NCBI GenBank assembly: GCA_902596655.1
Contig: CACJUX010000011.1
Span: 1-55,244, forward strand
Direction of reading: 5' to 3'
From: an uncultured SAR116 cluster alpha proteobacterium
GTDB lineage: Bacteria > Pseudomonadota > Alphaproteobacteria > Puniceispirillales > Puniceispirillaceae
DNA: 55,244 bases
The first letter of the stretch is position 1, and the number at the start of each line of letters is the position of its first letter. A model generated the notes under the pieces. That model was given only the letters and a program-made list of their open reading frames with translations. It was not told where the DNA came from and ran no database searches. This document shows positions 1 through 8,531 of this stretch, piece after piece. A program made the position numbers and the translations under genes.

Positions 1-340
1 ATACAGCATCAAACATTGCCGGGGCGAAAGGCAGTTGCTCTGCCTCGCTAACAATTGCTGGGCCACTCTCTCCAGCAGATCTAGCAAATTCAAAAGCGGG
101 ATCGGCTTGGATTACCGTGCCCACCTTGCCTGTCTGTTTGAGGTGGCGTGTCAGCACTCCGTCATGACAGCCAAAATCCAGACAGAGGGGAAAATCCCGG
201 CGCACAAGTTCAAGCCTGTCTGCCAGCCGCAGCGCGCCCTCTGATTTCAGAAAATCAAATTTAGTGAATGAAGCCGCTGCACGCGCGCGATTTCTGCGAT
301 GCTGAGCATAATCAAATAAACGTGGAATTTCCGGATTCAT
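1..340 (-). CDS. class I SAM-dependent methyltransferase, BioC/NDUFAF5-like (partial)
   Basis: The reverse strand is open from an ATG at 340 to the window edge, so only the N-terminal ~113 residues are seen. After a basic start comes the SAM-binding motif I region (CLDFGCHDG, about residues 50-58), then an acidic strand end (QAD) and the pre-motif II segment EAEQLPFAPAMFDAV typical of class I methyltransferases. The short basic N-terminus with LFDYAQHRRNRARAA matches the alphaproteobacterial BioC/NDUFAF5-like family that usually sits divergently from comF and grxC, as here. An in-frame ATG at 349 is also possible, but GAGAGG at 351-356 is far better spaced for the ATG at 340. The substrate cannot be told from this fragment. 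Confidence 0.75.
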   Translation of the reverse strand, partial: MNPEIPRLFDYAQHRRNRARAAASFTKFDFLKSEGALRLADRLELVRRDFPLCLDFGCHDGVLTRHLKQTGKVGTVIQADPAFEFARSAGESGPAIVSEAEQLPFAPAMFDAV

Positions 341-521
341 AGCTGGCATGCCTCTCTTTACCATTGTTCGCACAATCACCAACTGACTGGAAAATGCAAG
401 TGAAAACCTAAAGGTTTTGCCTTAGCAAAATCTTTGCCTGATTGTAGTAGGCTAAGAGAATGCTGCACTTGTTCAATCATCTCAATACGCTCATTATAAC
501 GTACCAACGCATGCTTGGCCG

Positions 522-1145
522 TGCTTTTGCGGATTAAAAAAGACTGTGCGCGAGCTGCTGCTCAGGGCTTAAACCAACATCAGTTTAAAAATACGTGCAA
601 TGCGGCAAACCCTTACAAAATTATCTACCACAGGGAAAATGTGGCTAATACCGGTTGCTGCTACCTGTCATTTAAATGTCGCGTACCTGGTGCTTATATA
701 ATAACGATTCACCAACAATCATTCTGAAATTCAAGCATAAAAAAGGTTTGGCGTTGACACCCGTCCTTGCAGAGATGCTTGATAGGTTTTATGACGAACT
801 CTAAGCTTCCAACCGTCTGGTAGTGGCTGGTCCCATACATCAGTAACGATATCTTTAACGACGCTATGACCAATCGGCGGAGTTGGCACGCCGTCTAACA
901 TAGACGCATTATAAAGGTTTATTCCCCCAAACCTCCTGCAGCGCAGTAAGTCAAAAAACAGTCAGTTTTGCCACAACAATGTTCAGCACAAACATAATCT
1001 GGACCGTGCATGCCAATTAAATGAGAACTAAATTGCAGCTATCAGAGACCATCATAGTCTGTTGATCGATGATATGCTAACACCTAGCCTGAAGTTCAAT
1101 GAAGCCGGCACAAACTCTTACCAGAGCGCGATGAAAACCCGTTAG
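522..1145 (+). pseudogene. comF: decayed comF (amidophosphoribosyltransferase-like competence protein)
   Basis: No open gene exists here, but broken reading frames preserve the ComF fold in order. From about 697 one frame reads YNNDSPTIILKFKHKKG, then VVAGPIHQ, a stop, RYL, a stop and RRYDQSAELARRL, matching the ComF pattern of FKH, VPVPLH and RRYNQSAELAR. After a frame change near 920-935 the next frame gives LLQRSKSKNSQ (ComF: LLRRxRxTxSQ), a stop at 1029-1031, then LLIDDMLT (the PRPP-loop LLVDDVLTTGAT) and ends at a stop at 1143-1145. A weak zinc-finger remnant (CFCGL) lies at 522-536. At least five in-frame stops are present. Position directly upstream of grxC and divergent from the methyltransferase is where comF normally lies in alphaproteobacteria. 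The recognisable part is 697-1145; the earlier boundary is soft. Confidence 0.72.
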
Positions 1146-1244
1146 CGCCTTTGTGATCTGTAAGTTCAGATAAGTGTCGGATCAAATCATCAACTTGCCA
1201 ATGAGGTCTTGCCACTTGGCGCGGTCTCACCTAAATGACAAAGA

Positions 1245-1514
1245 ATGGGTGATGCTCCAAAAGTTGAAATCTATACCGGAGCGGCTTGCGGCTATTGCAT
1301 GCGAGCGTTACATCTGCTCGACTCGAAAAACGTTGCGTATGAACGAATCGATATTTCAACGAATTCAGTTCTTCGAGCTGATATGCGGAGCCGTTCGGGT
1401 GGGCGCCATACCGTGCCACAGGTTTTCATCGACAATGAGCATATTGGTGACTGCGAGGAATTGTTCGCGTTGGAAAATGCCGGGCATCTCGACAGGCTTT
1501 TGAGAGTGTCATGA
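1245..1514 (+). CDS. grxC: glutaredoxin 3 (GrxC-type)
   Basis: An 89-residue glutaredoxin of normal length. The redox motif is CGYC near residues 15-18 (YTGAACGYC) instead of the usual CPYC; the cis-proline segment TVPQVFI and the glutathione-contacting GDCEEL follow in the expected places. Class I glutaredoxins reduce disulfides and deglutathionylate proteins with glutathione in the cytosol; some CGYC glutaredoxins also bind a [2Fe-2S] cluster. The stop overlaps the start of the amidase gene by ATGA, so the two are translationally coupled. The ATG at 1245 is chosen because it gives the canonical N-terminus (PKVEIYT); no clear ribosome site precedes it, and the decayed comF lies just upstream. 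Confidence 0.93.
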   Translation: MGDAPKVEIYTGAACGYCMRALHLLDSKNVAYERIDISTNSVLRADMRSRSGGRHTVPQVFIDNEHIGDCEELFALENAGHLDRLLRVS

Positions 1515-2362
1515 GCAAATTGCTACGCATTGCCGCACTGCAATATTGTGCCGGCGCAGATGCCAGCGCCACCCTTACCCAGATCGAGCCAATGATCGTC
1601 CGCGCTGCCGAGGCGGGAGCCTATCTTGTTGCACTTCCCGAGGCAGCCAGTTTTCTGGCTCCCAGCCAAAAACGTCTTGCTGACCTCGCCGAAAATGAGT
1701 CAGACAGTCCAAGCCTTTACCATTTCAGCCAGATGGCCCGCCAAAGGGGAATATGGCTGCTGATCGGATCTTTATTGATCCGCCGGTCCGAGGATGAAAA
1801 GCTCGTCAACCGCAGCTATCTTGTGACACCCGACGGCATGATTGGCTCTCATTATGACAAGATCCACATGTTTGATGCCAATGTCGGCGATGGCAGACAA
1901 TATGCAGAGTCAAAGAATTTTCTGGCTGGTGGAAAAATGGTTGTTGCCGATTGCGGCGCGGCATTGATTGGCCTCAGCATTTGTTATGATGTGCGTTTTC
2001 CAGGGCTCTACCGTGATATGGCGCGCGCCGGCGCGGCTATCCTGTCGATCCCGTCTGCTTTTACCTATAACAGTGGACAGGCGCATTGGCATGTATTGTT
2101 GCGCGCCCGCGCTATTGAGAACGGATGTTTTGTGATCGCTCCGGCACAATGTGGAACGCATGCTGATGGTCGGCGCACCTTTGGGCATGCGCTGATCATC
2201 AACCCGTGGGGCGAAATCATGGTCGAAGCAGAAACCAATGATGATGTCGCTGATCCGGGAGCGAATGATGATGTAATTTTCGCCGACATTGATCTTGATG
2301 ACGTGCAGCAGGCGCGCAGCGCCATACCCTCGCTCAGCAACGCTACACCCTACACGGGTTGA
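1511..2362 (+). CDS. carbon-nitrogen hydrolase, Nit-type deaminated glutathione amidase
   Basis: A 283-residue nitrilase-superfamily amidase with all three catalytic residues visible: Glu in ALPEAASF (about residue 44), Lys in HYDKIHMFD (about 118) and Cys in LSICYDVRFP (about 157). The IHMFD and CYDVRFP sequences are characteristic of the Nit1/NitFhit branch, whose members hydrolyse deaminated glutathione and so repair a side product of transaminases. The gene overlaps grxC by 4 bp, which fits a joint role in glutathione chemistry, and it is the usual partner in alphaproteobacteria. It converges with accA with no spacer: both stop codons meet at 2362/2363. Confidence 0.9.
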   Translation: MSKLLRIAALQYCAGADASATLTQIEPMIVRAAEAGAYLVALPEAASFLAPSQKRLADLAENESDSPSLYHFSQMARQRGIWLLIGSLLIRRSEDEKLVNRSYLVTPDGMIGSHYDKIHMFDANVGDGRQYAESKNFLAGGKMVVADCGAALIGLSICYDVRFPGLYRDMARAGAAILSIPSAFTYNSGQAHWHVLLRARAIENGCFVIAPAQCGTHADGRRTFGHALIINPWGEIMVEAETNDDVADPGANDDVIFADIDLDDVQQARSAIPSLSNATPYTG

Positions 2363-3319
2363 TCAGGCGAGTGCCTTGTCTCCCATAGCAAGATATTTGT
2401 CTGCCCTGTCGGCAATCAGCGCGGCAGCGTTTAGTGACTGCATGGATTGCAGCTGTTCAAAGCAGACTGTTCCAAGACTGGAAATAGCGGCTGTTTGATC
2501 ACGATGTGCACCGCCGAGCGGCTCGGGAACAATCGCATCAATCACGCCAAGCGCCTTCATATGATCCGATGTAATGCGCAACGCCTCGGCAGCTTCACGC
2601 GCATGTTCACCACTGCGCCACAGGATCGACGCGCATCCCTCAGGCGAAATCACCGAATAGATGGCATGCTCATACATCACGACGCGATTGCCAGCAGCAA
2701 GGGCTATGGCACCACCGGAACCGCCTTCACCAATAATGGCCGACACCATGGGCGTTCGCAAACGCAGGCAGGCGCGAATAGAAGTCGCGATTGCTTCAGC
2801 CTGGCCCCGCTCCTCGGCACCACGACCAGGATAAGCACCGGCTGTGTCAACAAAGCTCAGAACCGGCAGGCCAAAGCGTCCAGCCAGTTCCATCAGGCGG
2901 GTCGCCTTGCGATATCCCTCAGGGCGCGCCATTCCAAAATTCCGTTTGATACGCTCATCGGTGGTGCTACCCTTTTCCGTTCCAATCACCATCACACCTT
3001 GGCCACGGAAGCGGGCCATACCACCAATCACCGCGTAATCCTCAGCATAGTTCCGGTCGCCAGCAAGTGGCGTAAAATCGTCGAAAAGTTGACTGATTAT
3101 CGCGCTGACCCGCGGCCTTTCAGGATGGCGGGCGACCTGTACTTTTTCCCATGGGCCGAGCTTTTCATAGGTCTGCTTCAACTCACGCTCGATGCGTGTC
3201 TGCAGCTTTCCAATCTCATCGGCAATGTTGATACTGCCATCCGAACTCATATGGCGAAGTTCCTCTATCTTGCCCTCCAGATTGGCAATTGGCCTCTCAA
3301 AATCAAGAAAGTGTCTCAT
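2363..3319 (-). CDS. accA: acetyl-CoA carboxylase carboxyltransferase subunit alpha
   Basis: A 318-residue AccA of standard length. The N-terminal helical region (MRHFLDFERPIANLE, then KLQTRIERELKQTYEKLGPWEKVQVARHPERP) is family-typical, and the crotonase-fold core carries GGMARFRGQGVMVIG, FVDTAGAYPG and GEGGSGGAIALA, the latter forming the oxyanion/CoA site. With AccD it transfers carboxyl from biotin to acetyl-CoA, the first step of fatty acid synthesis in the cytosol. It lies downstream of xerD on the same strand (52 bp gap), a conserved alphaproteobacterial pair. AGGA sits about 12 bases before the ATG, a loose ribosome site. Confidence 0.98.
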   Translation of the reverse strand: MRHFLDFERPIANLEGKIEELRHMSSDGSINIADEIGKLQTRIERELKQTYEKLGPWEKVQVARHPERPRVSAIISQLFDDFTPLAGDRNYAEDYAVIGGMARFRGQGVMVIGTEKGSTTDERIKRNFGMARPEGYRKATRLMELAGRFGLPVLSFVDTAGAYPGRGAEERGQAEAIATSIRACLRLRTPMVSAIIGEGGSGGAIALAAGNRVVMYEHAIYSVISPEGCASILWRSGEHAREAAEALRITSDHMKALGVIDAIVPEPLGGAHRDQTAAISSLGTVCFEQLQSMQSLNAAALIADRADKYLAMGDKALA

Positions 3320-3370
3320 TTCAGTGAGTTATCCTGTATTTTTCTGATGGCATTCCGATCGATCCGCAGT

Positions 3371-4369
3371 TTACTCATCCTGACCCATACTGGCAAGCGG
3401 GTGGGCTGTTGCCACTAGACCGGCAAGCCGTTCGGGACGGGTTGAGGTATATATCTGGGTCGTTGAAATATCAGCATGGCCAAGCAGCGTCTGCAAGCTG
3501 CGAAGGTCAGCGCCACGATTCAGCATGTGCGTTGCAAAGGAATGCCGCAGAACATGCGGACTGACCCGCATAGGATCAAGCCGCGCCGCGACCGCAAGAT
3601 TTTTTAATATAGCCGCAAACTGGTGACGCGACATCGATGTATCTTCTGCTTTTGCCCTAGGCTTGCCACCGGAGGGTCGGTCTTTGCTTTTAAAGACGGT
3701 CAACGCATGAGGAAACATATAAATGGACTGTACATATTCCGCGCGGCTATCGCGTGCCTCAAGCCAGTTGACGGCTGCCTGCCTCGCCGAGGCCCCCAAT
3801 GGCACCATCCGCTCCTTGCCACCCTTGCCCATTATCACAAGGCTCTCCTGACCCCGGCGAAACTGATCGACCGTCAGCGCCACAAGTTCGGAAACACGTA
3901 GACCTGTCGCATAGAGGATTTCCAATAGCGCAACCGCCCGTTGCGCTTGCCAGAAGGGTTGCAGTTTTCCAGCTGCCGCGATGAGAGCCACAACCTCCTG
4001 CTCGGACAGGCTTTTGGGAAGGGTAGTCGGCAGTTTTGGATTTTCGATCCAGCGGCAAGCATTGTCGCTGCGGACCCGTTCCTCAACAAGCCAGAACATT
4101 ATCTGCCGCACCGCACTCAATCGACGCGCTACCGAACGAGCGGACAGGCCATCAGCGTGCCATTCGGCAATCACCGCGCGAAGATGATCTACATTACAGG
4201 CGGTAAAGGAGGTGCCCCGAGCAAACAAGGCACGGCCTGCCGCCTCTAGATCGCGACGGTAGGCGGCGATGCTGTTTGGGGCAAGCGCACGGTCAGCTGA
4301 CATTGCGTCCAGAAAGGTGTCGACGATAGCGATATGTCTGTTAGAAGCTTTTTCCAGCAGTGCAGTCAT
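3371..4369 (-). CDS. xerD: site-specific tyrosine recombinase XerD
   Basis: A 332-residue tyrosine recombinase with an N-terminal SAM-like DNA-binding domain (DTFLDAMSADRALAPNSIAAYRRDL) and a catalytic domain. Active-site residues are all present: Arg in YATGLRVSELVAL, His-x-x-Arg in SPHVLRHSFATHML, His in LGHADISTTQ and the nucleophilic Tyr in QIYT. Xer recombinases resolve chromosome dimers at dif near the septum. Assignment to XerD over XerC rests on its position next to accA, usual for xerD in this class, and is less certain than the family. An insertion of about 20 residues (FKSKDRPSGGKPRAKAEDTS) lies before the HxxR box. It starts 5 bp after the 701-aa gene, so they are probably cotranscribed. 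Confidence 0.93.
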   Translation of the reverse strand: MTALLEKASNRHIAIVDTFLDAMSADRALAPNSIAAYRRDLEAAGRALFARGTSFTACNVDHLRAVIAEWHADGLSARSVARRLSAVRQIMFWLVEERVRSDNACRWIENPKLPTTLPKSLSEQEVVALIAAAGKLQPFWQAQRAVALLEILYATGLRVSELVALTVDQFRRGQESLVIMGKGGKERMVPLGASARQAAVNWLEARDSRAEYVQSIYMFPHALTVFKSKDRPSGGKPRAKAEDTSMSRHQFAAILKNLAVAARLDPMRVSPHVLRHSFATHMLNRGADLRSLQTLLGHADISTTQIYTSTRPERLAGLVATAHPLASMGQDE

Positions 4370-4374
4370 TCCTA

Positions 4375-6480
4375 TTAGTTTGTATTATCAATGGCGTCTC
4401 CGACAACCGAATTTTTCTCAGTGGACCTCGTCACCTCAATTGAACCGTCCCGTGCCTGCATGGTTTCATCCACGACTGCCACTGTCTGGTCCTGCAGAAT
4501 AGGCGACGAGAACTCCGACATTGGGGGAATCATCTTAGAAAAGCGCGATAGCAAGTGTGTCTTGACGACTTCGGTGGCAAACATAATGCCGGCTCTGGTT
4601 TGTCCTATCTCATTCATCGCATTAATTATCACAGCGACATCCTGTGGGTTGATGTCCTGCAGCGGGATATCAGCAAGCGCCCAGCTTGCAAGCAACACGG
4701 TCTCAGCAACACGGCGTTTTTCAGCGGCGGAATTCAACGCCCGCAACAGCAGCGGTGAAAGTGGTTGATAGTGCGCACTCTGATTGTCCGGTAAATCAAG
4801 CAAATCAAGCCATTCCTGTTCGCCTGGTGCAATGCCAAGCGCCTCAATCACCGGCAGCAGGGTCCAGAGATCCAGATCTGCCAGGGCGCGATGGTTCCAT
4901 TCACCACTGGCAAGCATCTGCATCAGGGTCCGCGTAGCGGTCGCCTCAGGAGTTGAAAAACCACTGTTGGCAAGAATGGCACTCTCGGGCTGCTGCATTG
5001 CAATAAGCATCGCAACAGCAGCAACTGATTGGACACCATTGGCGCTGATCGCCGCATCCAGACCGGAAAAAGTCAGCGCTTCACTCGCCAGCTCTGCATA
5101 AAGAGGCAGCATTATTTGCCCATTGCCGGCCACAATATCGGTTTTCATGGCCTGTGCAATCAGCAGCACTCTCGAAGCGCTGGCGTCATCGGCTATGGCA
5201 CGCCAGGTCATTGCTGTTGTCAAAGGGGACGAAGCGCTGTGATGACGGGCAAGCGCACTTTGAGCAAGCTCTGGCACGGTTGACGCATTGCGCCATAGAT
5301 TGCCGGCTTCAACTGGGGTGATCAGACCTTTGTTCAACCCATTAAATGTCGAAACTAGCCGCGCATCCGTTCCCAGATAGCGCAGAGCTACTGTTCCCTG
5401 CGCCATCTGCGGTGGCAGCACGTCAAGACTATCGAGGCTGATTTCATGATGGGCCACATCCATAAGCACGACATGCAGCGCCTCGACGAGCGCCGGATCG
5501 AAGGCCTGCGCCTCAGTACCGCTAAGCATTTTATCGACAAGCGCAAAGAACACCGGATCTTCGACTCCACTTGCCGCCAGAATGTCAGCAGCGAATCTGG
5601 CGCTGCTAGCATTATCCTGCACGGAACTGCAAATCACCTTCAATTTATGCCAATAGGGATCAAGTGTAGTTGTGATATAGCTCTCAACGACCGTGCAAGC
5701 ATCCCTATCAAGACGCTGCATCAACTGGTATTCAACAAGCCATTTTTTCCAGTCAAGCCAGTCTTCATCATTAGGCAGACGCTCCACCATAACGGCAAGG
5801 TCATCGGACCGGCCAGCTGCCGACAGCCAGTCAAGCCTCGCCCGCACAAGCGCACGCGCCATCGTTTCTGCGCCAGCCGGTGGGACCGCTTCCCGGGCAA
5901 CAACTTCGAGGGCGAGCGAGGAAATCGCCCGTGACTGTGGTGCTCGGCTACCATTTTCATAAAGGAATGTCGCGCGTGACGCATCTGTCCCGCGCCAGAT
6001 CAATTCGTTTAGATTTTCGTTGCCATCTACTTGTTGCCGTATGCCAATGGCGGCAAGCCCAACATCCTCAACCTCTCGTAATCCAATGGTGACTGTAGGC
6101 TCTCTAATCACCGCGCTCTTTTCTGCCTTACCCGCTGTGGCGTCCTCTGTTAACGTTCCTGCGGCCTTTTCTTGCACATTTTGAACAGGCGCCGTCGCTG
6201 ATGACACCGCCTGCTGTGTAATTTGGTCGATGGTGGAGCCTGTTGCCCCATTATCGGTCACGACGTTGAATGAGTCTTCAATGGTCGGCTCTGATTTGCC
6301 TTGGGTATTTCCTTTGCTTGTGTTTTCAGATGTTGAGAGACCGAGAAGATTAACCGGCCCATTATTACTAATGATGGCCGTGTTCTGCGCCAAAGTAGAG
6401 GTTAGGCTGGAACCAGCAAGGACCGCCACCATAACTACAAAAACGGCAAGGCGGCGCAATCTATTTTGGCAGGTTTTCAT
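4375..6480 (-). CDS. large exported alpha-helical protein of unknown function
   Basis: A 701-residue protein that I do not recognise as a characterised enzyme. It begins with a classic signal peptide (basic n-region, hydrophobic VFVVMVAVLAGSSLTSTLA, likely cut after LA-Q near residue 32), then about 100 Ser/Thr/Asn-rich low-complexity residues. The remainder is almost wholly predicted helix with repeated Ala/Leu-rich segments and two cysteines bracketing a W/Y-rich stretch (DACTVVESY ... DPYWHKLKVICSS), suggesting a periplasmic alpha-solenoid. Large exported proteins occur at this site beside xerD and aroK in other alphaproteobacteria, but I know of no function. Its ATG overlaps the end of the 45-aa gene upstream, with AGGTGG 7 bases before the start, so the two are coupled. 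Confidence 0.85.
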   Translation of the reverse strand: MKTCQNRLRRLAVFVVMVAVLAGSSLTSTLAQNTAIISNNGPVNLLGLSTSENTSKGNTQGKSEPTIEDSFNVVTDNGATGSTIDQITQQAVSSATAPVQNVQEKAAGTLTEDATAGKAEKSAVIREPTVTIGLREVEDVGLAAIGIRQQVDGNENLNELIWRGTDASRATFLYENGSRAPQSRAISSLALEVVAREAVPPAGAETMARALVRARLDWLSAAGRSDDLAVMVERLPNDEDWLDWKKWLVEYQLMQRLDRDACTVVESYITTTLDPYWHKLKVICSSVQDNASSARFAADILAASGVEDPVFFALVDKMLSGTEAQAFDPALVEALHVVLMDVAHHEISLDSLDVLPPQMAQGTVALRYLGTDARLVSTFNGLNKGLITPVEAGNLWRNASTVPELAQSALARHHSASSPLTTAMTWRAIADDASASRVLLIAQAMKTDIVAGNGQIMLPLYAELASEALTFSGLDAAISANGVQSVAAVAMLIAMQQPESAILANSGFSTPEATATRTLMQMLASGEWNHRALADLDLWTLLPVIEALGIAPGEQEWLDLLDLPDNQSAHYQPLSPLLLRALNSAAEKRRVAETVLLASWALADIPLQDINPQDVAVIINAMNEIGQTRAGIMFATEVVKTHLLSRFSKMIPPMSEFSSPILQDQTVAVVDETMQARDGSIEVTRSTEKNSVVGDAIDNTN

Positions 6481-6598
6481 CGGAAACCACCTTGTTAATA
6501 GCTATGGTCGGCGCTGGAATATTCCAGCTCGACAACGCAAAAAGACTGGCGGCAAAAAGACCGACAATCACAATCACAAAAATTCCAACCCGACTCAT
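6461..6598 (-). CDS. 45-aa single-span membrane protein, conserved-looking
   Basis: A short gene starting ATG at 6598 behind a good ribosome site (AGGTGGAGAG, about 4 bases away). The 45 residues comprise one N-terminal membrane segment (VGIFVIVIVGLFAASLFAL), then SSWNIPAPTIAINKVVSDENLPK. The pattern W-x-I-P-A-P followed by K-x-V-x-D-E-x-L-P resembles short proteins that I recall before the same large exported gene in related bacteria; that recollection is unverified. The reading frame runs 20 bp into the next gene (stop TAG at 6461-6463, next ATG at 6480), a typical translational coupling, which supports real coding. It may be a membrane anchor or partner for the exported protein; this is inference. 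Confidence 0.7.
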   Translation of the reverse strand: MSRVGIFVIVIVGLFAASLFALSSWNIPAPTIAINKVVSDENLPK

Positions 6599-6799
6599 GT
6601 TCTCTCCACCTGACCTTAGGTTCAGCAAACCGGCCTACAACCATTAAAACACCACAAGAGCATATTTAAAGTTGTTTGTTGTTATGGCATATTTTGTATG
6701 GCACAAATATGTCTGCAATTGGGCAAAGATAACAGCCCCATTACAATACTGAGAAAATTACCTCATCAGACCGCTGCCCGCAGATCATCTGTTCCCGAC

Positions 6800-6828
6800 T
6801 TGGGGCCAAGGAAACATATTCCATAAAT
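6800..6828 (+). promoter_or_regulatory. possible sigma-70 promoter for aroK
   Basis: TTGGGG at 6800-6805 and ATAAAT at 6823-6828 are separated by exactly 17 bp, and the -10 end lies 26 bp before the aroK ATG at 6855. The -35 match is only moderate. The 255-bp region between the divergent 45-aa gene and aroK (6599-6854) is AT-rich and otherwise holds no recognisable element. Confidence 0.4.
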
Positions 6829-6854
6829 AAGCTAGAACCGGCATAAGGTTGCGT

Positions 6855-7409
6855 ATGCATACCAAACATAAAGACATTAAATCTCGCATTGTCAAACCGA
6901 TAACTCTCGTGGGTCTGATGGGAAGTGGCAAATCAATGCTTGGCAAGCGTCTTGCGAAACAGCTTGAAATGCCTTTTGCCGATAGTGACAAAGCGATTGA
7001 AGAAGCCGCCGGTCTAACCATCAGCGACATTTTTGATATTGCAGGCGATGCAAAATTCCGGGAGATGGAAGAACGCATCATCGCCGAGCTTGTTGCAACG
7101 GGGCCGCTTATCCTGGCTACTGGCGGCGGCGCCATTTGCAGTGCCAAAACCGCTGAACTGCTGCTGAAAAAATCTGTGGTCGTCTGGCTGCAGGCAGCAC
7201 CCGAGACCCTCATGGCACGGATTGGAACAACGGCAACACGGCCGCTGCTGGCCGGGGGTGATCCCCTTGAAAAGCTCCACCGATTGAGGCTTGATCGCCA
7301 GAAGCACTATGAAAAAGCCCATATTTATCTGAATACGGATGGATTGAGTGGTGACAAAGCACTGGTGACTTTGATCGAGGCTCTTGACAGCTTTCTGCCA
7401 GTCAAATAG
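6855..7409 (+). CDS. aroK: shikimate kinase
   Basis: A 184-residue P-loop kinase that phosphorylates shikimate on O3 in the shikimate pathway. It has the Walker A loop GLMGSGKS near residues 21-28, the DSDKAIE acidic site (shikimate and Mg contacts), the FREMEERI arginine segment, the glycine-rich ATGGGAI shikimate-binding loop and the LID arginine in TRPLLAGGD. The ATG at 6855 is preferred over an in-frame TTG at 6849 because AAGG at 6845-6848 is correctly spaced from it. aroB follows 12 bp downstream, the normal aroK-aroB operon. Confidence 0.97.
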   Translation: MHTKHKDIKSRIVKPITLVGLMGSGKSMLGKRLAKQLEMPFADSDKAIEEAAGLTISDIFDIAGDAKFREMEERIIAELVATGPLILATGGGAICSAKTAELLLKKSVVVWLQAAPETLMARIGTTATRPLLAGGDPLEKLHRLRLDRQKHYEKAHIYLNTDGLSGDKALVTLIEALDSFLPVK

Positions 7410-7421
7410 GCCATAAGCATC

Positions 7422-8531
7422 ATGGATGACATTATATCTCTTCAAGTTGGCCTTGACGCGCGGTCCTATGATATCAAAATCGGGAATAACCTGATCGCCA
7501 ACGCGGGCGACTTGCTAGGCGATATCATTGCAGGACGACAGGCAGTCATCGTCTGCGACAGCAATGTGGCATCCCTTTACCTTGACGCGCTTGCGAGCAG
7601 TCTTGCAAGGGTTACCCGGCGCTGCGACAGAATTATTGTGCCGGCCGGCGAGACAAGCAAGAATATGAAAGTACTCGCAGATCTGCTGAACGATATCCTC
7701 GATTTTGGTGTGGATCGCGGTCTTGTAATAGTTGCTCTGGGTGGCGGGGTTATCGGTGATCTTGTAGGCTTTGCCGCGGCGAGTCTAATGCGCGGCGTTG
7801 ATTTTGTTCAAATCCCGACATCGTTACTTGCCCAGGTCGACAGCTCGGTAGGTGGCAAGACTGGGGTCAATGCGCCACGTGGCAAGAATTTGATCGGCGC
7901 CTTCTATCAACCGCGAGCGGTTCTCGCCGATACCGCTACGCTGGCAACGCTACCGCCTCGTGAACTACGCGCCGGCTATGCGGAAGTGGCTAAATATGGG
8001 TTGCTTGGCGATTCTAGCTTTTTCGCTTGGCTGGAAGACAATGGCAAGGCTGTGCTGGATCTTGAGCCGCAAGCCCTAAACCATGCCATAATGACCTCCT
8101 GCGCTGCCAAGGCACGGATCGTCGAGGCGGATGAGCGCGAGGCTAAACAGAGAGCGCTGCTCAATCTTGGCCATACATTTGCCCATGCCTTTGAGGTAGA
8201 GGCCAACTATGATGGCCGCTTGCTACACGGCGAGGCTGTGGCCGCGGGAATCGGTGTTGCCTTCGCGCTATCAGTGCGAATGGGACTTTGCAAACAAGGT
8301 GATTTGGACCGAGTAAAGGCGCATCTTAAAGGACAAAAATTGCCGGGTGACAACAGAGAGCTGATAGCTGGTAATGCGGCTGCGGAAAGATTGATAGCGC
8401 ACATGCAGAATGACAAGAAAGTGCTCGATGGGAAAATGCGTTTCATTCTAGTCAAGGGCATTGGTGAGGCGTTCGTTGCATCTGATGTGCCACTTGAGTT
8501 TGTCCACGAAACGTTGGAGGGTTTGGACTGA
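7422..8531 (+). CDS. aroB: 3-dehydroquinate synthase
   Basis: A 369-residue AroB that cyclises DAHP to 3-dehydroquinate using NAD and a divalent metal. The NAD-binding glycine-rich loop LGGGVIGDLVGFAA, the active-site stretch QIPTSLLAQVDSSVGGKTGVN and the metal-binding Glu/His residues (AEVAKYG, LNLGHTFAHAFE, LHGEAVAAG) are all intact. It follows aroK and overlaps the next gene by one base (TGATG), so the cluster is read as an operon. The ribosome site before the ATG is weak, suggesting coupling to aroK translation. Confidence 0.98.
   Translation: MDDIISLQVGLDARSYDIKIGNNLIANAGDLLGDIIAGRQAVIVCDSNVASLYLDALASSLARVTRRCDRIIVPAGETSKNMKVLADLLNDILDFGVDRGLVIVALGGGVIGDLVGFAAASLMRGVDFVQIPTSLLAQVDSSVGGKTGVNAPRGKNLIGAFYQPRAVLADTATLATLPPRELRAGYAEVAKYGLLGDSSFFAWLEDNGKAVLDLEPQALNHAIMTSCAAKARIVEADEREAKQRALLNLGHTFAHAFEVEANYDGRLLHGEAVAAGIGVAFALSVRMGLCKQGDLDRVKAHLKGQKLPGDNRELIAGNAAAERLIAHMQNDKKVLDGKMRFILVKGIGEAFVASDVPLEFVHETLEGLD

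Noticed and set aside
2447-3418. 323-codon open frame on the plus strand opposite accA
   Set aside because: It is antisense to a canonical accA, has no ribosome site or recognisable domain, and its composition mirrors the accA codons.
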